A DNA stretch of 64,000 bases. Origin: Paguma larvata (lineage: Eukaryota; Chordata; Mammalia; Carnivora; Viverridae). The stretch's first letter is position 1, and the number at the start of each line of letters is the position of its first letter. Location: contig CM057832.1 in NCBI GenBank assembly GCA_030068075.1, positions 80,136,502 through 80,200,501 on the forward strand, read 5' to 3'. A program made the translations under genes and the position numbers. This document shows positions 25,105 through 36,819 of this stretch, one piece after another. The notes beneath the pieces were generated by a model, which was not told the origin of the DNA, made no database searches, and was given only the letters and a program-made list of their open reading frames with translations.

Positions 25105-25302
25105 CTTTTTTTTTCTTATTATTTATTTTGAGTGAGAAAGAGAGCCTGCAAGCAGGGCAAGGGTAGAGAGCATCAGAGAGAATCCCTGGCAGCCTCTGTA
25201 CTATCGGCACAGAGCCCGACCTGGGGCTCCACCTCACGAACCATGAGATCATGACCTGAGCTGAAATCACATGCGTATCTGACTGAGTCACCCAGGCGCC
25301 CC
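25105..25302 (-). repeat. CAN-SINE
   Basis: The duplication ATCGCTTGAGCC/ATCACTTGAGCC flanks an antisense copy ending ACCCAGGCGCC. Confidence 0.94.
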
Positions 25303-25631
25303 ATCACTTGAGCCTTTTAAATCTGTGTCTGGCGGTCAGGGACTGGAAGCAAGAGAAGGATTCACTTGTAAGAAATTCTCTGTTTGAAGACGGAGGGGGC
25401 TGCAAGGAATGTGGACCGTCTGGCGGGGGGCTGAGCGTGGCCCACAGCTATGAGACAGGGAAGCCCGGGGTCCTTGGCCTTAAACCGCAAGGACGTGAGT
25501 CCTGCCGACCTGATGACCTTGGAGGATGTTTTTCCCAACAACCCCAGATGAGAATGTAGCCCGGATGATGCCGTTAGAACCCTGATAAACCCAGCCCAGA
25601 GAACCCAGGTGAGCCCTTCCAGAGCCCTTCC

Positions 25632-25820
25632 ATAGAGAGAGAGAGACAGAGCGTGAGCAGGGGAGGGGCAGAGATAGAGAGGGAGACACAGAATCCAAAG
25701 CAGGTTCCAGGCTCTGAGGTGTCAGCACAGAGCCCGACGCGGGTCTCAAATCCACGAACCATGAGATCATGACCTGACCTGAAATCACATGTGTAACAGA
25801 CTGAGCCCCCCAGGCGCCCC
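25632..25820 (-). repeat. CAN-SINE lacking its A-rich tail
   Basis: The antisense copy begins directly in the GA tract and ends CCCCAGGCGCCCC. The 3' tail is absent. Confidence 0.9.
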
Positions 25821-25919
25821 TAGAGAGCTAATCTAAGTAGAAGAAAATTTCAGGAAATGCTGGGATTCCCAAAAGAATATACTGATAAAAATAAAAGTCT
25901 TAAATGTCACTTCCTTCTC

Positions 25920-26390
25920 TAGGATTAGAAAAGGAAAAAACCTAATGATCAACTCAAGCAGACCGAGAAAAGCAGGTGATAAAGTTCAACACTCATTCCT
26001 GAAAAACACTTTTAGCACACCAGCAATAAAAAGGTACTTCCTTGACCCGATTATAGGTATCTAATACAGCAAACTTCTTTCTCAACAGGGAAACGTGAGA
26101 AGCCTTCCCTTTAAAATCAGGACAAGTCAAGGCTGCCCACAATCACCACTTCTATTCATGCTGTACCAGGAATTCTAGCTAGCGAGTGAGAAAGGAAGGA
26201 AAAAAGAGGTGAGGTCTAACAGAGTAGCAACACGCAGCCAGAAAACCCAAATCTTCAAAAGATACCATTTGAAAAGACAGAAAATACAGGTCTATGTCTT
26301 TATCTCTAACCACTTGAGAATAAATCGAACAAAAGGTAGGTATATATGACAAGCAAGAGGAAAGTTCTAAAACTTTTATTAAATTCATTA
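25920..26390 (+). repeat. L1 ORF2 fragment, sense, decayed
   Basis: ATGATCAACTCAAGCAGACC, GAGAAAAGCAGGTGATAAAG, then TCAGGACAAGTCAAGGCTGC and CACTTCTATTCATG follow the reverse-transcriptase region of L1 ORF2. It has many stops. Confidence 0.75.
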
Positions 26391-26418
26391 AAGACCTAAA
26401 TAAACTGATAATTCATTT

Positions 26419-26525
26419 TTACAGTGTGTATATATGTATATGTATATAAGTATGTGTGTATATGTATGCATACGTGTGTGTGTTTGAAGCACACACACAC
26501 ACACACACATACACACACACACACT
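26419..26525. repeat. TG/TA-rich tract followed by (CA)n
   Basis: GTGTATATATG-type units run into ACGTGTGTGTGTTT and then about 22 CA units, so the two halves are complementary. Confidence 0.9.
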
Positions 26526-26754
26526 GTGCACATGCACAGAACAAGGTTCAGGAGTAAAAACACAAAAAAGTTCACATGTGTTACCTCCAGGTAGTGGGGT
26601 GACTGACCTTTATTTCTGAATATCTTAGTCTATTTCCAACTGTTTTTTTTAAACATAATACATATATTTTATTGTTTATGTGTTTAAGACACTTATAGTA
26701 ACTGTGTCATACTGTAAGTATCCTTTTGAAAATTAGTTAAAAGAATTTGTGTCT

Positions 26755-26858
26755 TTTCTTTTTTTTAAAAGTAAACTCTACACTCAATATGGGGCTTGAA
26801 CTCATGACCTGGAGATTAAGAGTGGCATGTTTTACCTACTGAGCCAGGCAAGTGCCCC
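26755..26858 (-). repeat. Older short CAN-SINE
   Basis: ATGGGGCTTGAACTCATGAC and CTACTGAGCCAGGCAAGTGC match the old short tRNA-SINE form without a CT tract. Confidence 0.75.
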
Positions 26859-26897
26859 CAGACCTTGTTTCTGAGAGCAGGGACGTTCTAATGTTCT

Positions 26898-27093
26898 TTT
26901 TTTAAAAAAATTTTTTAATGTTTATTTGCTTTGCGGGGGAGGGGCAGATTGAGAGGGAGACACAGAATCCGAAGCAGGCTCCAGCTCCGAGCTGTCAGCA
27001 CAGAGCCCGATGCGCGGCTCAAATTCAAGAACCGTGAGATCATGACCTGAGCCGAAGTCAGATGCTTAACAGACTGAGCCACCCAGGCGCCCC
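26898..27093 (-). repeat. CAN-SINE 110 bp downstream of exon F donor
   Basis: A perfect 11-bp duplication TCTAATGTTCT flanks it (26887-26897; 27094-27104). Confidence 0.96.
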
Positions 27094-27162
27094 TCTAATG
27101 TTCTAATTGCTGTATTGTGAGTCCGCATCACTTATAGAAATAAAATCAGAGGAACTCCCCAT

Positions 27163-27193
27163 CCCCCCCCCCTTTTTTTTTTTTATAAGTTTT
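27163..27193 (-). promoter_or_regulatory. A13-G10 homopolymer pair after exon F donor
   Basis: In gene orientation an A run of about 13 is followed by ten G residues, starting about 30 nt past the weak GTAAAG donor. G runs near donors commonly act as intronic splicing enhancers; the role here is inferred. Confidence 0.35.
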
Positions 27194-27203
27194 GTGTCTT
27201 TAC

Positions 27204-27359
27204 CTTCCTCATCAAGACTGCTGAAACTCTGCCCTTCTGTCAGCAGGTCCCGCTTCTCATCCTTCCATTCCTGGCTAATTGAGGACACGATCTCTTGGGA
27301 CGTTGCTTTCAGAGCAGCGATGGAATTGCACCGTTTTTTAGAAGGCGAGGCCTTCAGAG
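27204..27359 (-). CDS. PIP5K1B: PIP5K1B exon F: C-terminal tail, first part
   Basis: This 156-nt exon completes Ala and encodes LKASPSKKRCNSIAALKATS, then a segment ending SQEWKDEKRDLLTEG and QSFSSLDEE (about residues 401-452). It lies beyond the kinase fold in the isoform-specific tail, and this sequence is what distinguishes the beta isoform. The tail is rich in Ser and Lys and predicted flexible. The acceptor TTCCTGTCTAG ends at 27360. The donor is GTAAAG at 27203, with A at +5, making it the weakest donor in the set; a G10 run (27172-27163 on this strand) follows about 30 nt downstream. Read-through would add a short Lys- and Gly-rich tail ending near 27103. Confidence 0.97.
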
Positions 27360-27906
27360 CTAGACAGGAACGACAAAGGAGTGACAAAGAGAGATACTAA
27401 CTGTAAAAGCACATTGATATTTCTTAAGATTTTGCTTATTAACCTATTAGTCATTATTTGAGCAGGATGCAAGAAACTTTGTTTTATATACACGAGGAAA
27501 CAGACAAAACTCTTTTTGGGCAATTTCATTTCTCCACAGTGACTTGACTTCAATTACGAGAGCCTAGAGCGCACGCAAACTGGAATATGTCTCCAGATTT
27601 TGAAGTGAAGTCTTACCCGAGGTGAAATTCAAATGTTTTGTGGCTACAGGAGAATTTTTCTGCTTCCGAGCACTGTTTTTCCAGCGCGAGGAGGAGGGTG
27701 GGTGGGTTGGTAAGCGCAGACGGTAAAGCGAGGAGAATTCTCATGACCCTGGTTTTATTAGCATGGGACTGGGAATTTCTAAACACGCCAATGTTTAATC
27801 TTATACTCAGGAAGCCTAATTTAGTCGAGTTACTTCTGGCTGCTTTTTTCTTTTAAGTGACTTTCCACTGAAATTTCCTGCCCTCTGGGTCTTTTCTAGG
27901 TCACGG

Positions 27907-27914
27907 TGACGTCA
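27907..27914. promoter_or_regulatory. Consensus CRE palindrome TGACGTCA
   Basis: This is a full 8-bp cAMP-response-element match in unique intronic DNA about 550 bp upstream of exon F. Function is not shown. Confidence 0.3.
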
Positions 27915-28952
27915 GATGGATCATTCGATCCTGACCTTTGTCCAAACAGCATTCTACAACTTCAGAAGTGTGTTGGGAACCTGAGCCGGGGCAAATGGAC
28001 TTGATCATCAATCCTGCTCGCTGAAGGCTGTGCCTTTCCTTCTGCTCCGTCACCGGGAGCCCTTTTAGCTGCAGCGAGACCATCGCCGTCTCTATTCAGT
28101 CCTCGATGCCATAATTCTTCTTGGCTTAACACAGTTATTAAAGAATTTCCTAGAAGGGGAGGGGAGGGGAGGGGGGGAAGTACTGGCTTGTTCATGCCTT
28201 CCCTGAAATGGTATTTTTTTTGTGTGTGTGTGCAGTGTCTCTCTGCCCGTGGAGGTTTGCATACAGGGGTAACCTGACAGCTGAAGCATTAGAATAATTG
28301 CGTCTGGCCTTGGGAAGCTCCGAGCTGAGATGACAAAGCTCATTTGGGGACTGCCCGTAGGCAGCGTGCAAGAACTTAATTGGACAAGGACTCTGGGACA
28401 CACGAATGGGGAAAGAATAGTGGGCAGTCTCTCCACTTCCGGAGAGGGGAAGGCTTATGGGTCCCGTGAGCGGTCTTATAACCAAATAATATTATCAAGC
28501 TAATAAATGACTTTTGTAGAGGGTCTTTCTTTTTGAAGTTGTCTTAACTGGCATTTGCATCCTCACTCGTGAGCATTCTATTTCCTGGCCGACGTGAGGG
28601 GGAGAAGAGATAAAAACTAGAGCAGGGTTTTCTCGGAGGGGAGGACATTGTGAACGTTTAAAAACATATCAAATTGGATTTTAATGGAAAATAAGTGGCC
28701 CAAATAGGTCACCTTTACCTTAACTCCTCATCTACGAAGACAATGGCGACATATGCTATCTAGGCGTGAAGGGATTACGCGCACTGGCTTCCGCTTTAAG
28801 GTTCTGTCTGCTGACTTTTATAAACCCTCGACTCTTGTCTTCCGACATAGTATTTTAAAACTTTTAAGTCAGAGGATCTCAAATGTGGTTCAGGAACTAC
28901 TAGAGGCCCTTGAGACCCTCTTAGAAGATCTGCAATGTTAAGACTATTCTCA

Positions 28953-29066
28953 GGGGCTCCTGGCTGGCTCAGTCGGTGGATAGTGTAATTCTTGATCTTT
29001 GGGTCATGAGTTCGAGCCCCATGTTGGGTGTAGAGATTACTTAAAAAAAAACAAACAAACAAATAA
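28953..29066 (+). repeat. Older short CAN-SINE
   Basis: GGGGCTCCTGGCTGGCTCAG and GAGTTCGAGCCCCATGTTGG are followed directly by an A-rich tail. Confidence 0.8.
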
Positions 29067-29300
29067 CTCTAAAATAACTGTAAAAAACCTATTTTCATAA
29101 TAATATTAAGATGTAATTAGCCTTTCTACTCTTATAAGTTTTCTAGATGCCACAGGACCTCTGGACACAGACTGAGTTTAGAAGCTGATAGGAGATTCTA
29201 AATGTTCTTCTATTAAGCCAGAATTGGGGATATGAAAAAATGTAAAATAATGCCATTCTTCTCACTTAATTGTTTTAGAAAATATTCCTTTTCATAATTA

Positions 29301-29463
29301 TTACTATTATTATTGTTTTAATGTTTATTTATTTTTGAGAGAGACAGAGAAAGGGCATGAGCTGTCAGCAGAGAGCCCAACATGGGGCTCGAACTCACGA
29401 ACCATGAGCTCATGACCTGAGCCAAAGTCAGATGCTTAACTGACTGAGCCACCCAGGCGCCCC
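29301..29463 (-). repeat. CAN-SINE, body shortened
   Basis: The duplication TTCATAATTA (29291-29300; 29464-29473) is perfect. The tail reads TTACTATTATTATTG on the plus strand; most of the GA tract is deleted. Its tail junction is the apparent donor of a patch at 45.8 kb. Confidence 0.95.
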
Positions 29464-30104
29464 TTCATAATTACTTTTTCACTACGTGAAAATTTTTTAC
29501 CTTTTTGTTGAAACTGACCTTTTTACATGCAATTTTTAAAATTGTTACTTTGTAAGAATTAATGAATATTTAAAACCTTCCTTAATTTTAAATTCAAATA
29601 CGCTAAATATTGATATACGTAGCCCCACATATGTAAACGCGTTTTCAGGGTCTGTAATCATTATAAAGAGTGCAGAGGGGCCCTGAGGCCAAAAGGTTTG
29701 AGCATTGCTGATTCTCGGGTCCAGGCAGATTCTCTAAGTGGAGAAAGAGCTGGGGTCAGAAGAACGGAGGCAGCAGCAAGGAAACGTGGACCAGGACAAG
29801 ACCTGCGGGGAACTGTCTGCACCTGTGGTTCACAAGTACCAGGGAAGGCCAAGAGCTACTAAAAGAAGTAGCTCTTTGTTCCGTATCCACATCACAGACG
29901 AGGAGGGGCAGGGGAACCCACAAACGGACCCCTGCCAGGACCCCCGAGTACCTAAATGGTGAGTCTTCCCTAATGGAATCATTTGAGTCTCGTTCATAGG
30001 ACAAGAACTCGAATCTTGTGAAAGCTGAAGGCCTCAGGGACTCCTTTTGATTGGATAACTGCGAAAGATAGTTTGGGTTGCTGGTCACTTTCTTTTGTGC
30101 TGTG

Positions 30105-30250
30105 GAGGAGGGCACTCGTTGGGACGAGCACTGGGTGTTGTATGTAAGTGACGAATCATGGGAATCTACTCCCGAAGCCAAAAGCACACTGTATACACTG
30201 TATGTCAGCTATCTTGACAATAAATTATATTTAAGGAAAAAAAAAAACCT
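30105..30250 (+). repeat. L1 3' end, strongly truncated
   Basis: GACGAGCACTGGGTGTTGTA, TGTAAGTGACGAATCATGG and TTGACAATAAATTATATTTA plus poly-A match the felid L1 3' terminus. Confidence 0.85.
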
Positions 30251-30279
30251 CCTGGATTTGTTTTTGGCTAAACAATGTC

Positions 30280-30595
30280 TGAAGACGGGTATCCTGTGTC
30301 TACTTCCAGCCCTACATTCCTGCCACTTGCCTGTCTCTGTAACTTACTGCTTTTCAACTCATCTATCTGTCACTCCTGGAACCTACGGTTTCCATTCCTA
30401 CCCTGGGGCCTTTGCACGTGCTACTCCTTCAGATGTCCTTCTTGCCTCTCTTCCTAATGAATGCTGGCTTCTATTTTTAGGACTCACTTTAAATAGTCTC
30501 TCATGCTCTCTTGTGGAAGAATTGGTCTTATTTCTGTGCACTTATAGTAGTATATGCGAAAACTCTATTAATGATTGTTTTATTAGGTTATAAAT
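30280..30595 (+). repeat. L2-like fragment, sense
   Basis: CCTGGGGCCTTTGCACGTGC followed by TACTCCTTCAGATG resembles the L2 3' region. Confidence 0.55.
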
Positions 30596-30605
30596 TTATG
30601 TTTTC

Positions 30606-30796
30606 TTTTTTTTTAGAGTTTATTTATTTTATTTTGGGGTGGGGGAGATAGAGAGAGAGGGAGAGAGAATCCCAGGCAGGGTCCGCACTGTCAGCGCAGA
30701 GCCCGACATGGAGCTCCACCTCGTAAGACTGTGAGATTATGACCTAAGCTGAAATCAAGAGTCATATACTTAACTACTGAGCCACCCAGGTGCCCC
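30606..30796 (-). repeat. CAN-SINE
   Basis: The antisense copy begins AGAGTTTATTTATTTT and ends GAGCCACCCAGGTGCCCC. Confidence 0.94.
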
Positions 30797-31334
30797 AGTC
30801 TGTACATGTTCTAATCCCTGACCCAAAAATTACTGATGGGAGAAGTAATTAATTAAAAACAATTTTTCTATATGCTTAATGCTTAATGTAGTGCTAGGTA
30901 CATTAAAGGTTGGTTGAATAAATACATTATTGCTTTAAAAATCTTAGGGAAATTTGTTTTAACACACTAACACACTATTCCTTTCAGGAAGCTAAGTTTT
31001 AATGCTTTAGATGCATTGCCTGTGTAGGGAATGTCAGTGAGGTCTCAACATTAAGGTGACTGATAGTTCTAGAAAAAATTATACAATTTTGCAGATATTA
31101 CTATACTGGCAGTATGATTCAATTTTGGGGTGAGATGAAAGGATTTAGTAAGGTTAAAAAACTGATTTGAAAGAAGAAACTTGAAGACCAGGTACTGTTT
31201 TCTTGGGTGTGCATGTGGGGAGGGGGAGTTTTCACCTACAAAAACAGTATGCCTTCAGACCTTAAGGGCTTTAGAATACTCACAGCTGAGAAAACATCTT
31301 AAAGTTATATATATTTTTTCGGTTTTTAGAATTA

Positions 31335-33890
31335 AAGACATGTATTATCGAAGGATAGTTGACACGTGTTATATTAGTTTCGGGTGTACAACACATTGAT
31401 TAGACAACCCTATACATTATTCAGTGCTCACCGTGAGAAGTGTAATCACATCTGTCACTACACAGTATTACTGGCTATATGCCCTGTGCTGCACTTTTCA
31501 TCCCCATGGCTTACTTATTTTATAACTCAAAGTCTGTACCTCTTAATCCCCATGGTCCATCTTGCCCTTCCCCCACCTACATCCCTCTGCAACCAGCAGT
31601 CTGTTCTCTGTGTTTAAGAGTTTCTTCATTGGTTTTGATTCTCCAGATTTCCCATGTAAGTGAGATTACACGGCACTTGTCTTTGTCTTATTTTACTTAA
31701 TTCCCTCTAGGTCCATCTGTGCTGTTGAAATGGCAAGATCTCATTTTTATGGGTAAATAATATTCCAATGCGTGTATATACGTGTATGTGTATGTGTGTC
31801 TATCTATCTATTTCACATCTTCTTTACCTATTCATCTACAGATGGACACTTGGTTCCTTCTGTATCTTGGCTACTGAAAATAATGCCGCAGTAAACATAG
31901 AGGGGCACATACCTTTCTGAAACAGTGCTTTCATTTTCTTTGGGTAAATACCCAGTAGAGGAATGAATGGACCATATAGTATTTCTTTTTTCAATTTTTT
32001 GAGGAACCTCCGTACTGTTTTCCACAGTGGCTGCACCTCTTGGCATGTTCACCAACTGTGCACGAAGACTCCCTTTTCTTCACCTGTTCACCAACACTTG
32101 CTATTTCTTGTCTTTTTGATATTAGTCATTCTGACAGGTGTGAGGGGACATCTCACTGTGGTGTGACTTGCATTTCTCTGAAGATTAGTGATGCTGAGCA
32201 TCTTTTCATGTGTCTGTTGGCCATTTGTAGGTCTTCTTTGGAAAAATGTCTATTCAGGTCCTCTGACCAGTTTTTAATCAGATATTTTTTGTGGTGGTGA
32301 TTTGCGTCATTTACAAATGATATATCATTTGTAATAACTTCTCCCATTAGTAGGTTCCCTTTGCTGTGCAAAAGCCTTTTATTTTGGTATGGTCCCAAGA
32401 GTTTATTTTTGCTTTTGTTTCCCTTGCCTCAGGAGAAACATCCATAAATATTTTGCTTAGGATGATAGCCAAGAGATTACTGCATATGTTGTCTTCTAGG
32501 AGTTTTATGGTTTCGGGTCTCACATTTAAGTTTTTAATCCATTTTGAGTTTATTTTTGTGTACGGTGTAAGAAAATGACCTAATTTCATTCTTTGTCATG
32601 TAGCTGTCCAATTTTCCCAGCACCATTTGTTGAAGAGACTGGCTTTTCTCCATCATATATTTTTGCCTTCTTTGTCAAACATTAACTGATGATACAAGCA
32701 TGGATTTCCTTCTGGTCTGTATCCTGGTCGACTGATCTCTGGATCTATTTTTGTGCCAGTACTATCCTGTTTTGATTACTATGGCTTTGTAGTATATCTG
32801 GAAAGCTGGGGTTGGAATATCTCCAGCTTTGTTCGTCCTTTTCAAGAATGCTTTGGCTATTTGGGGTCTTCTGTGGTTCCATACAAATTTTAGGATTATC
32901 TGTTCTAGTTCTGTGAAAAATGTTGTTGGTATTTTGACAAGGATTGTGTTAAATCTGTAGACTACAGTTTTTAAAAAGAAGTTTATTTATTTTTGAGAGA
33001 GAGAGAAAAAAAGAAAGAGTGGGGGAGGGATCAGGAGAGAGGGAGAGAGAATCCCGAGCAGTCTCTGCACTGCCGGCACTTGGGCCTGATGTGGGGCTCT
33101 AACTCATCAACTGTGAGATCATGACCTGAGCTGAAATCGAGTCCGATGCTTAACTGACTGAGCCACCCAAGGCACCCCTAAAATCTGTAGATTGCTTTAA
33201 GTAGTATGGACATTTTAGTAATATTCGTTATTCTAATCCATGAGCATAGAGTATCTGACCATTTGTGTCATCATCAATATCTTTCACCAATATGTTATAG
33301 TTTTCAGAGGACAGGTATTTCACCTCTTTGGTTAAGTTTATGCCTAGGTATTTTATTATAATTGGTGTAACTGTAAATGGGAATGTTTTCTTAATTTCTC
33401 TTTCTGCTATTTCATTATTACTGTATGGAAATACAATGGATTTCTGTATATTAATTTTGTTCTTTGACTTTTTTGAATTCATCAATCAATCAGTTCTAGT
33501 AGTTTGTTGGTGGAGTCTTTGGGGTTTTCTATATAGTCATGTCACCTGCAAAATTTTACTTCTTCCTTACCAATTCAGATGCCCTTTATTTCTTTTTCTT
33601 GTCTGATTGCTATGGCTAGGACTTCCAGTACTAAACTGAATAAAAGTGGTGAGAGTGGACATACTTGTCTTGCTGCTTATCTCAGAGGAAAAGCTCTCAG
33701 GTTTTCACCATTGGGTATGATGTTAGCAGTGGGTTTTTCATATATGGCCTTTATTATGTTCCCTCTAAACCTACTTTGTGGGAAGTTTTTATCATAAATG
33801 TAAGCTGTACTTTGCCCAGTGTGTTTTCTGCATCTGTTGAGATGATCATTTGGTTTTTATCCTTCTTCTTATTAATGTATCAGATTTTTA
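31335..33890 (-). mobile_element. Antisense L1 3' UTR and ORF2 C-terminal half, inactive
   Basis: On the minus strand the fragments [60 protein letters not shown] and [15 protein letters not shown] appear in the order expected for L1 ORF2 from the end of the reverse-transcriptase domain to the C-terminus. Frame changes and stops break it throughout. A SINE at 32962-33180 splits it. The 3' UTR lies at 31335-31800. It lies in the same orientation as PIP5K1B. Confidence 0.9.
32962..33180 (-). repeat. CAN-SINE nested in L1
   Basis: A perfect duplication AAATCTGTAGA flanks it (32951-32961; 33181-33191). Confidence 0.97.
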
Positions 33891-33938
33891 TGTAGTCATT
33901 AGAATTTGTTGTGAATTTACATATGCAAACCAATGAAC

Positions 33939-33966
33939 TATATATATGTGTGTGTGTGTGTGTGGG
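33939..33966. repeat. (TA)n(TG)n
   Basis: TATATATATG runs into about ten GT units. Confidence 0.85.
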
Positions 33967-34293
33967 TGAATAAATCTATGTCTGTAAGGACTAAATGTAC
34001 CTTTAGTATATGATTTTTATCATACATATTATTTCATTAGATTGTACCATATTTAATATATTGTATAATCTGTATAATACAGGATTGGATATTTAGGCAG
34101 TTTCTAATTTTTTCCACCACAAAATAAGACTCCAATGATTACGGCATCAGTAGTTACTGGTTTAAGTCATGACAGCTTTTGGGAGATAAATTAGTCCAAA
34201 GCCTTTCAATAAAAATCTTGCAAAGATACACACCAGAAAGTCAGCAAGTAAGTGCTAAAAGTAAAAAAAAAAAATATTTTTTAAGAATCTTAC

Positions 34294-34378
34294 CTTGAAT
34301 TTTCTTGAAAACTCTGGAATTCATAAACTTGAGAAATCTGTCAGCATAAAAGCTTGGTCGGTGAACTGAAACAGTATC
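34294..34378 (-). CDS. PIP5K1B: PIP5K1B exon E: end of specificity loop ([12 protein letters not shown])
   Basis: This 85-nt exon encodes [19 protein letters not shown] followed by NSRVFKKIQ and one base of Ala, about residues 373-400. [11 protein letters not shown] closes the specificity loop; [14 protein letters not shown] is the final helix of the kinase domain. The acceptor GTGTTTTCAG ends at 34379; the donor is GTAAGA at 34293. The upstream join with exon D is phase 0 and the downstream join is phase 1. The splice signals are strong and there is no disruption. Confidence 0.97.
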
Positions 34379-35254
34379 CTGAAAACACAAACCAGTTATT
34401 ACAAGTTTATCCTGCAGTTCATTTTAAGCCAGAAGACTGATCTGTGCAGCTGGTTCTCTATTAAGCCAACGTCCCTAACCAGAAGGTGTGGATGTTGAGA
34501 GCCAGAGAACGGCAATGCCTTGTGACCTGTGCTGCCCAGGAGTCAGGCTGCGGAAGGAGGCAAAGACAATTCGAGCAAAGGCTGTAGACATTCATGATGA
34601 AATAGAGCATGAAGAGGGGCTGGGGAGAGCTAGCAAAAGGATGCTACGTTATGAAGCAAAACACGTAATAAGCTAATTCTTATTCCATTGTGGGCCATGT
34701 GGGCTTTTAGATTCTTTTTTTCACACACGGGCGACCAGTGCTTCAAGTGTCATCTGAAACGAAGGATAGCGCTTTGGGTTGGGGACAAAAACTGGGGACA
34801 TAAAAAAGCCAAACAACCCTAATGGAAAAATGACATCTAGGTTAAAAAAAAAAAAAGGAGCACTGGTTTTATCTCCTAGTAATAAGGTACAAAACACGGG
34901 GAAGATTCCTCGGGGACAAGGCTGACTGATGACCTCCGTTATGCTGAATTATCTACTAATTAGATAGAATTGAATTGAATTAAATTGTTAACTCAATTCT
35001 CTCATGCTTGGCAGGAGTCTTCAGGACTGAAGGGGCATTTTATTACAAATCCAGGAAGGGAGATGGATGAAGCAGCTAATTCTGTATGTTTATTCAGTGA
35101 TCATTTATATACTATCCAACATGTATATTTCCAGAAATAAATTCATGCTGCATTTTGATTCTAAGTTTGTGGATTCTAATAAAAAAAGTTCCAAAAATTT
35201 AAGTTTCGATGGTATCAAGTGTCCTCTCTAGGTGTGGAAGAAAAAAACCTGCGT

Positions 35255-35395
35255 TGGACCAAGGGTCTGGAGATGTGGTTCTGGTGTTCGTTCTAACTTT
35301 AAGAAGGTGTGTGATCGTGGAAAAAGGCAGTGACTTGGCGCCTCCATTTATTTTCATCTGTGAGACAGAGTATTACATGAGGCATAAGGTAAATC
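35255..35395 (+). repeat. Probable MIR
   Basis: GGTCTGGAGATGTGGTTCTG, GTGTGATCGTGG and TTTTCATCTGTGAGACAGAG follow the MIR core in order. Confidence 0.5.
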
Positions 35396-35979
35396 TGTAC
35401 TTAGCATGTCATGGCGGTCACAGCATGGAGGAACCCTCTGTGGCCAAGGTCCTCTAGACTATCACTGATACTAGCGGTAGATGTGGTGGGAATTCCCTAC
35501 TGGTTTGCCAGGCACTCCCCCAATATTCTGGAAGCTCCTGTCTGAAGTGGACACATATTCACAACACGTACATAAGATATGGAGAAGTATCTTATGGTGC
35601 AAGGTGATTAAGACTCAGACCTTGCTTTCCAAGAGAAGTTGGGTGGTGGTTCTCTTTGGTATATGAAGAAACATGGTTTAAAAGGCACATTTGCAAACAA
35701 ACAAAACGGAGTCTTACTTGCTGCTTACGATTCCACAAATATATAATCAACACAGAGATTCTCTTAAAAACAAAAACAAAAACAACACCACCAAAGAACG
35801 GAAGATATATTTTAACTAGACAAAGGCAGGGGCCTCTTAGAAGCATCTGACCAGTTGAGAATTAGACCATTCAGATCAGAAATCTTAGTCTGGTAACAGG
35901 GAATTAAAGTTGTCTTGGAAAACAGAAAGGGAAGGGTGTTACTGTTTTCCTTTCCATGTTTAAGGCATTAGGCAGTCTT

Positions 35980-36169
35980 GGGACACCTGGGTGGCTCGGC
36001 TGAACATCTGACTTTGGCTCAGGTCATGATCTCGCAGTTCATGAGCTCAAGCCTCCCATCGGGCGGGCTCGCTACTGTCAGCCTGGGGCCCGCTTAGGGA
36101 TCCTCTGTCCCCTCTCTCTGCCCCTCCCCTGCTTGTGCTCTCCCCCAAACAAACAAATATTTTTAAAAA
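35980..36169 (+). repeat. CAN-SINE
   Basis: The head is GGGACACCTGGGTGGCTCGG; a shortened CT tract and an A-rich tail follow. Confidence 0.93.
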
Positions 36170-36819
36170 GGCATTATAGGGTCTCTATTTTTGTCAGCTG
36201 GAAGGGAAAAAAATTAGTTCACCATCTTGGCCTTTAAACAGAAGGAATCTTGGATTTGAATAATACGCCTACATTTATTTTTTAGAAGCAAACTTGTGAA
36301 CCTATTGTTTACAAGTGCATTCTGACAAGTCCATTCCTCAGTCCGGGGACCAAATGCAGATAGTTCACGCTGAGAGGTTATTACCAGTCTTCCACAGAAC
36401 TGAGGAAGTCAGTGTTCTTTTCCAATAAAGGAAAAGAGTAATATTGATAATTTATCTTCTTTCCAAGGAAAGCATCTGGGAATATCTTTAAAAAATGTGT
36501 GAGCAAACCTTTGACCAACATACTCTTTGGTCCGGTTATTAACTGAGGGAGGCGGAGGCCAGTAACTGTTCTGTCAGGAGCAAAAGCTTCGAATGTAACA
36601 TCCAGATAAGAACGTGTATGTGTACTGGGTGGGGAGGAGGGAGAGGGGGAGGGAGAACCTCTCTTGATAATTGATTGTTTCCTTTTTTTTTTTTTTTTTT
36701 GACTGTTACGTGATTCTGGGTCCAACAGACCCTCGCACCATTCAGTCTTAGTCATGCATACATGCATGACAACTTGTATGTAAGTTTTCACCTCTTACGT
36801 CTTTATTGTGTTAGGCATC

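Larger units (their letters stand above)
22225..27203 (-). other. PIP5K1B: PIP5K1B intron F-G (4979 bp)
   Basis: It contains SINEs at 23061-23262, 23410-23608, 24169-24369, 25105-25302, 25632-25820, 26755-26858 and 26898-27093, an antisense old L1 piece at 23630-23900, a sense L1 ORF2 fragment at about 25920-26390, and a TG/CA-rich tract at 26419-26525. About 22430-23040 shows nothing recognisable. Confidence 0.92.
28870..29710 (+). mobile_element. hAT-Charlie-like DNA transposon fragment with two nested SINEs
   Basis: CAGAGGATCTCAAATGTGGT at the left end and AGGTTTGAGCATTGCTG at the right form an imperfect terminal inverted repeat. The interior (TTCATAATAATATTAAGATG; TTCTATTAAGCCAGAATTGG; AAAATAATGCCATTCTTCTC) follows the Charlie-type consensus as I recall it. 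It is non-coding and old. Confidence 0.6.
27360..34293 (-). other. PIP5K1B: PIP5K1B intron E-F (6934 bp)
   Basis: It is dominated by a large antisense L1 (31335-33890) with a nested SINE, a hAT-Charlie-like element (28870-29710) with two nested SINEs, an L1 3' end at 30105-30250, an L2-like piece at 30280-30590 and a SINE at 30606-30796. About 27400-28860 looks unique apart from a short G-rich run and contains a consensus CRE at 27907. Confidence 0.92.

Noticed and set aside
31836..33485. Minus-strand frames with reverse-transcriptase-like text
   Set aside because: They are broken pieces of one L1 ORF2, not host genes and not an active element.
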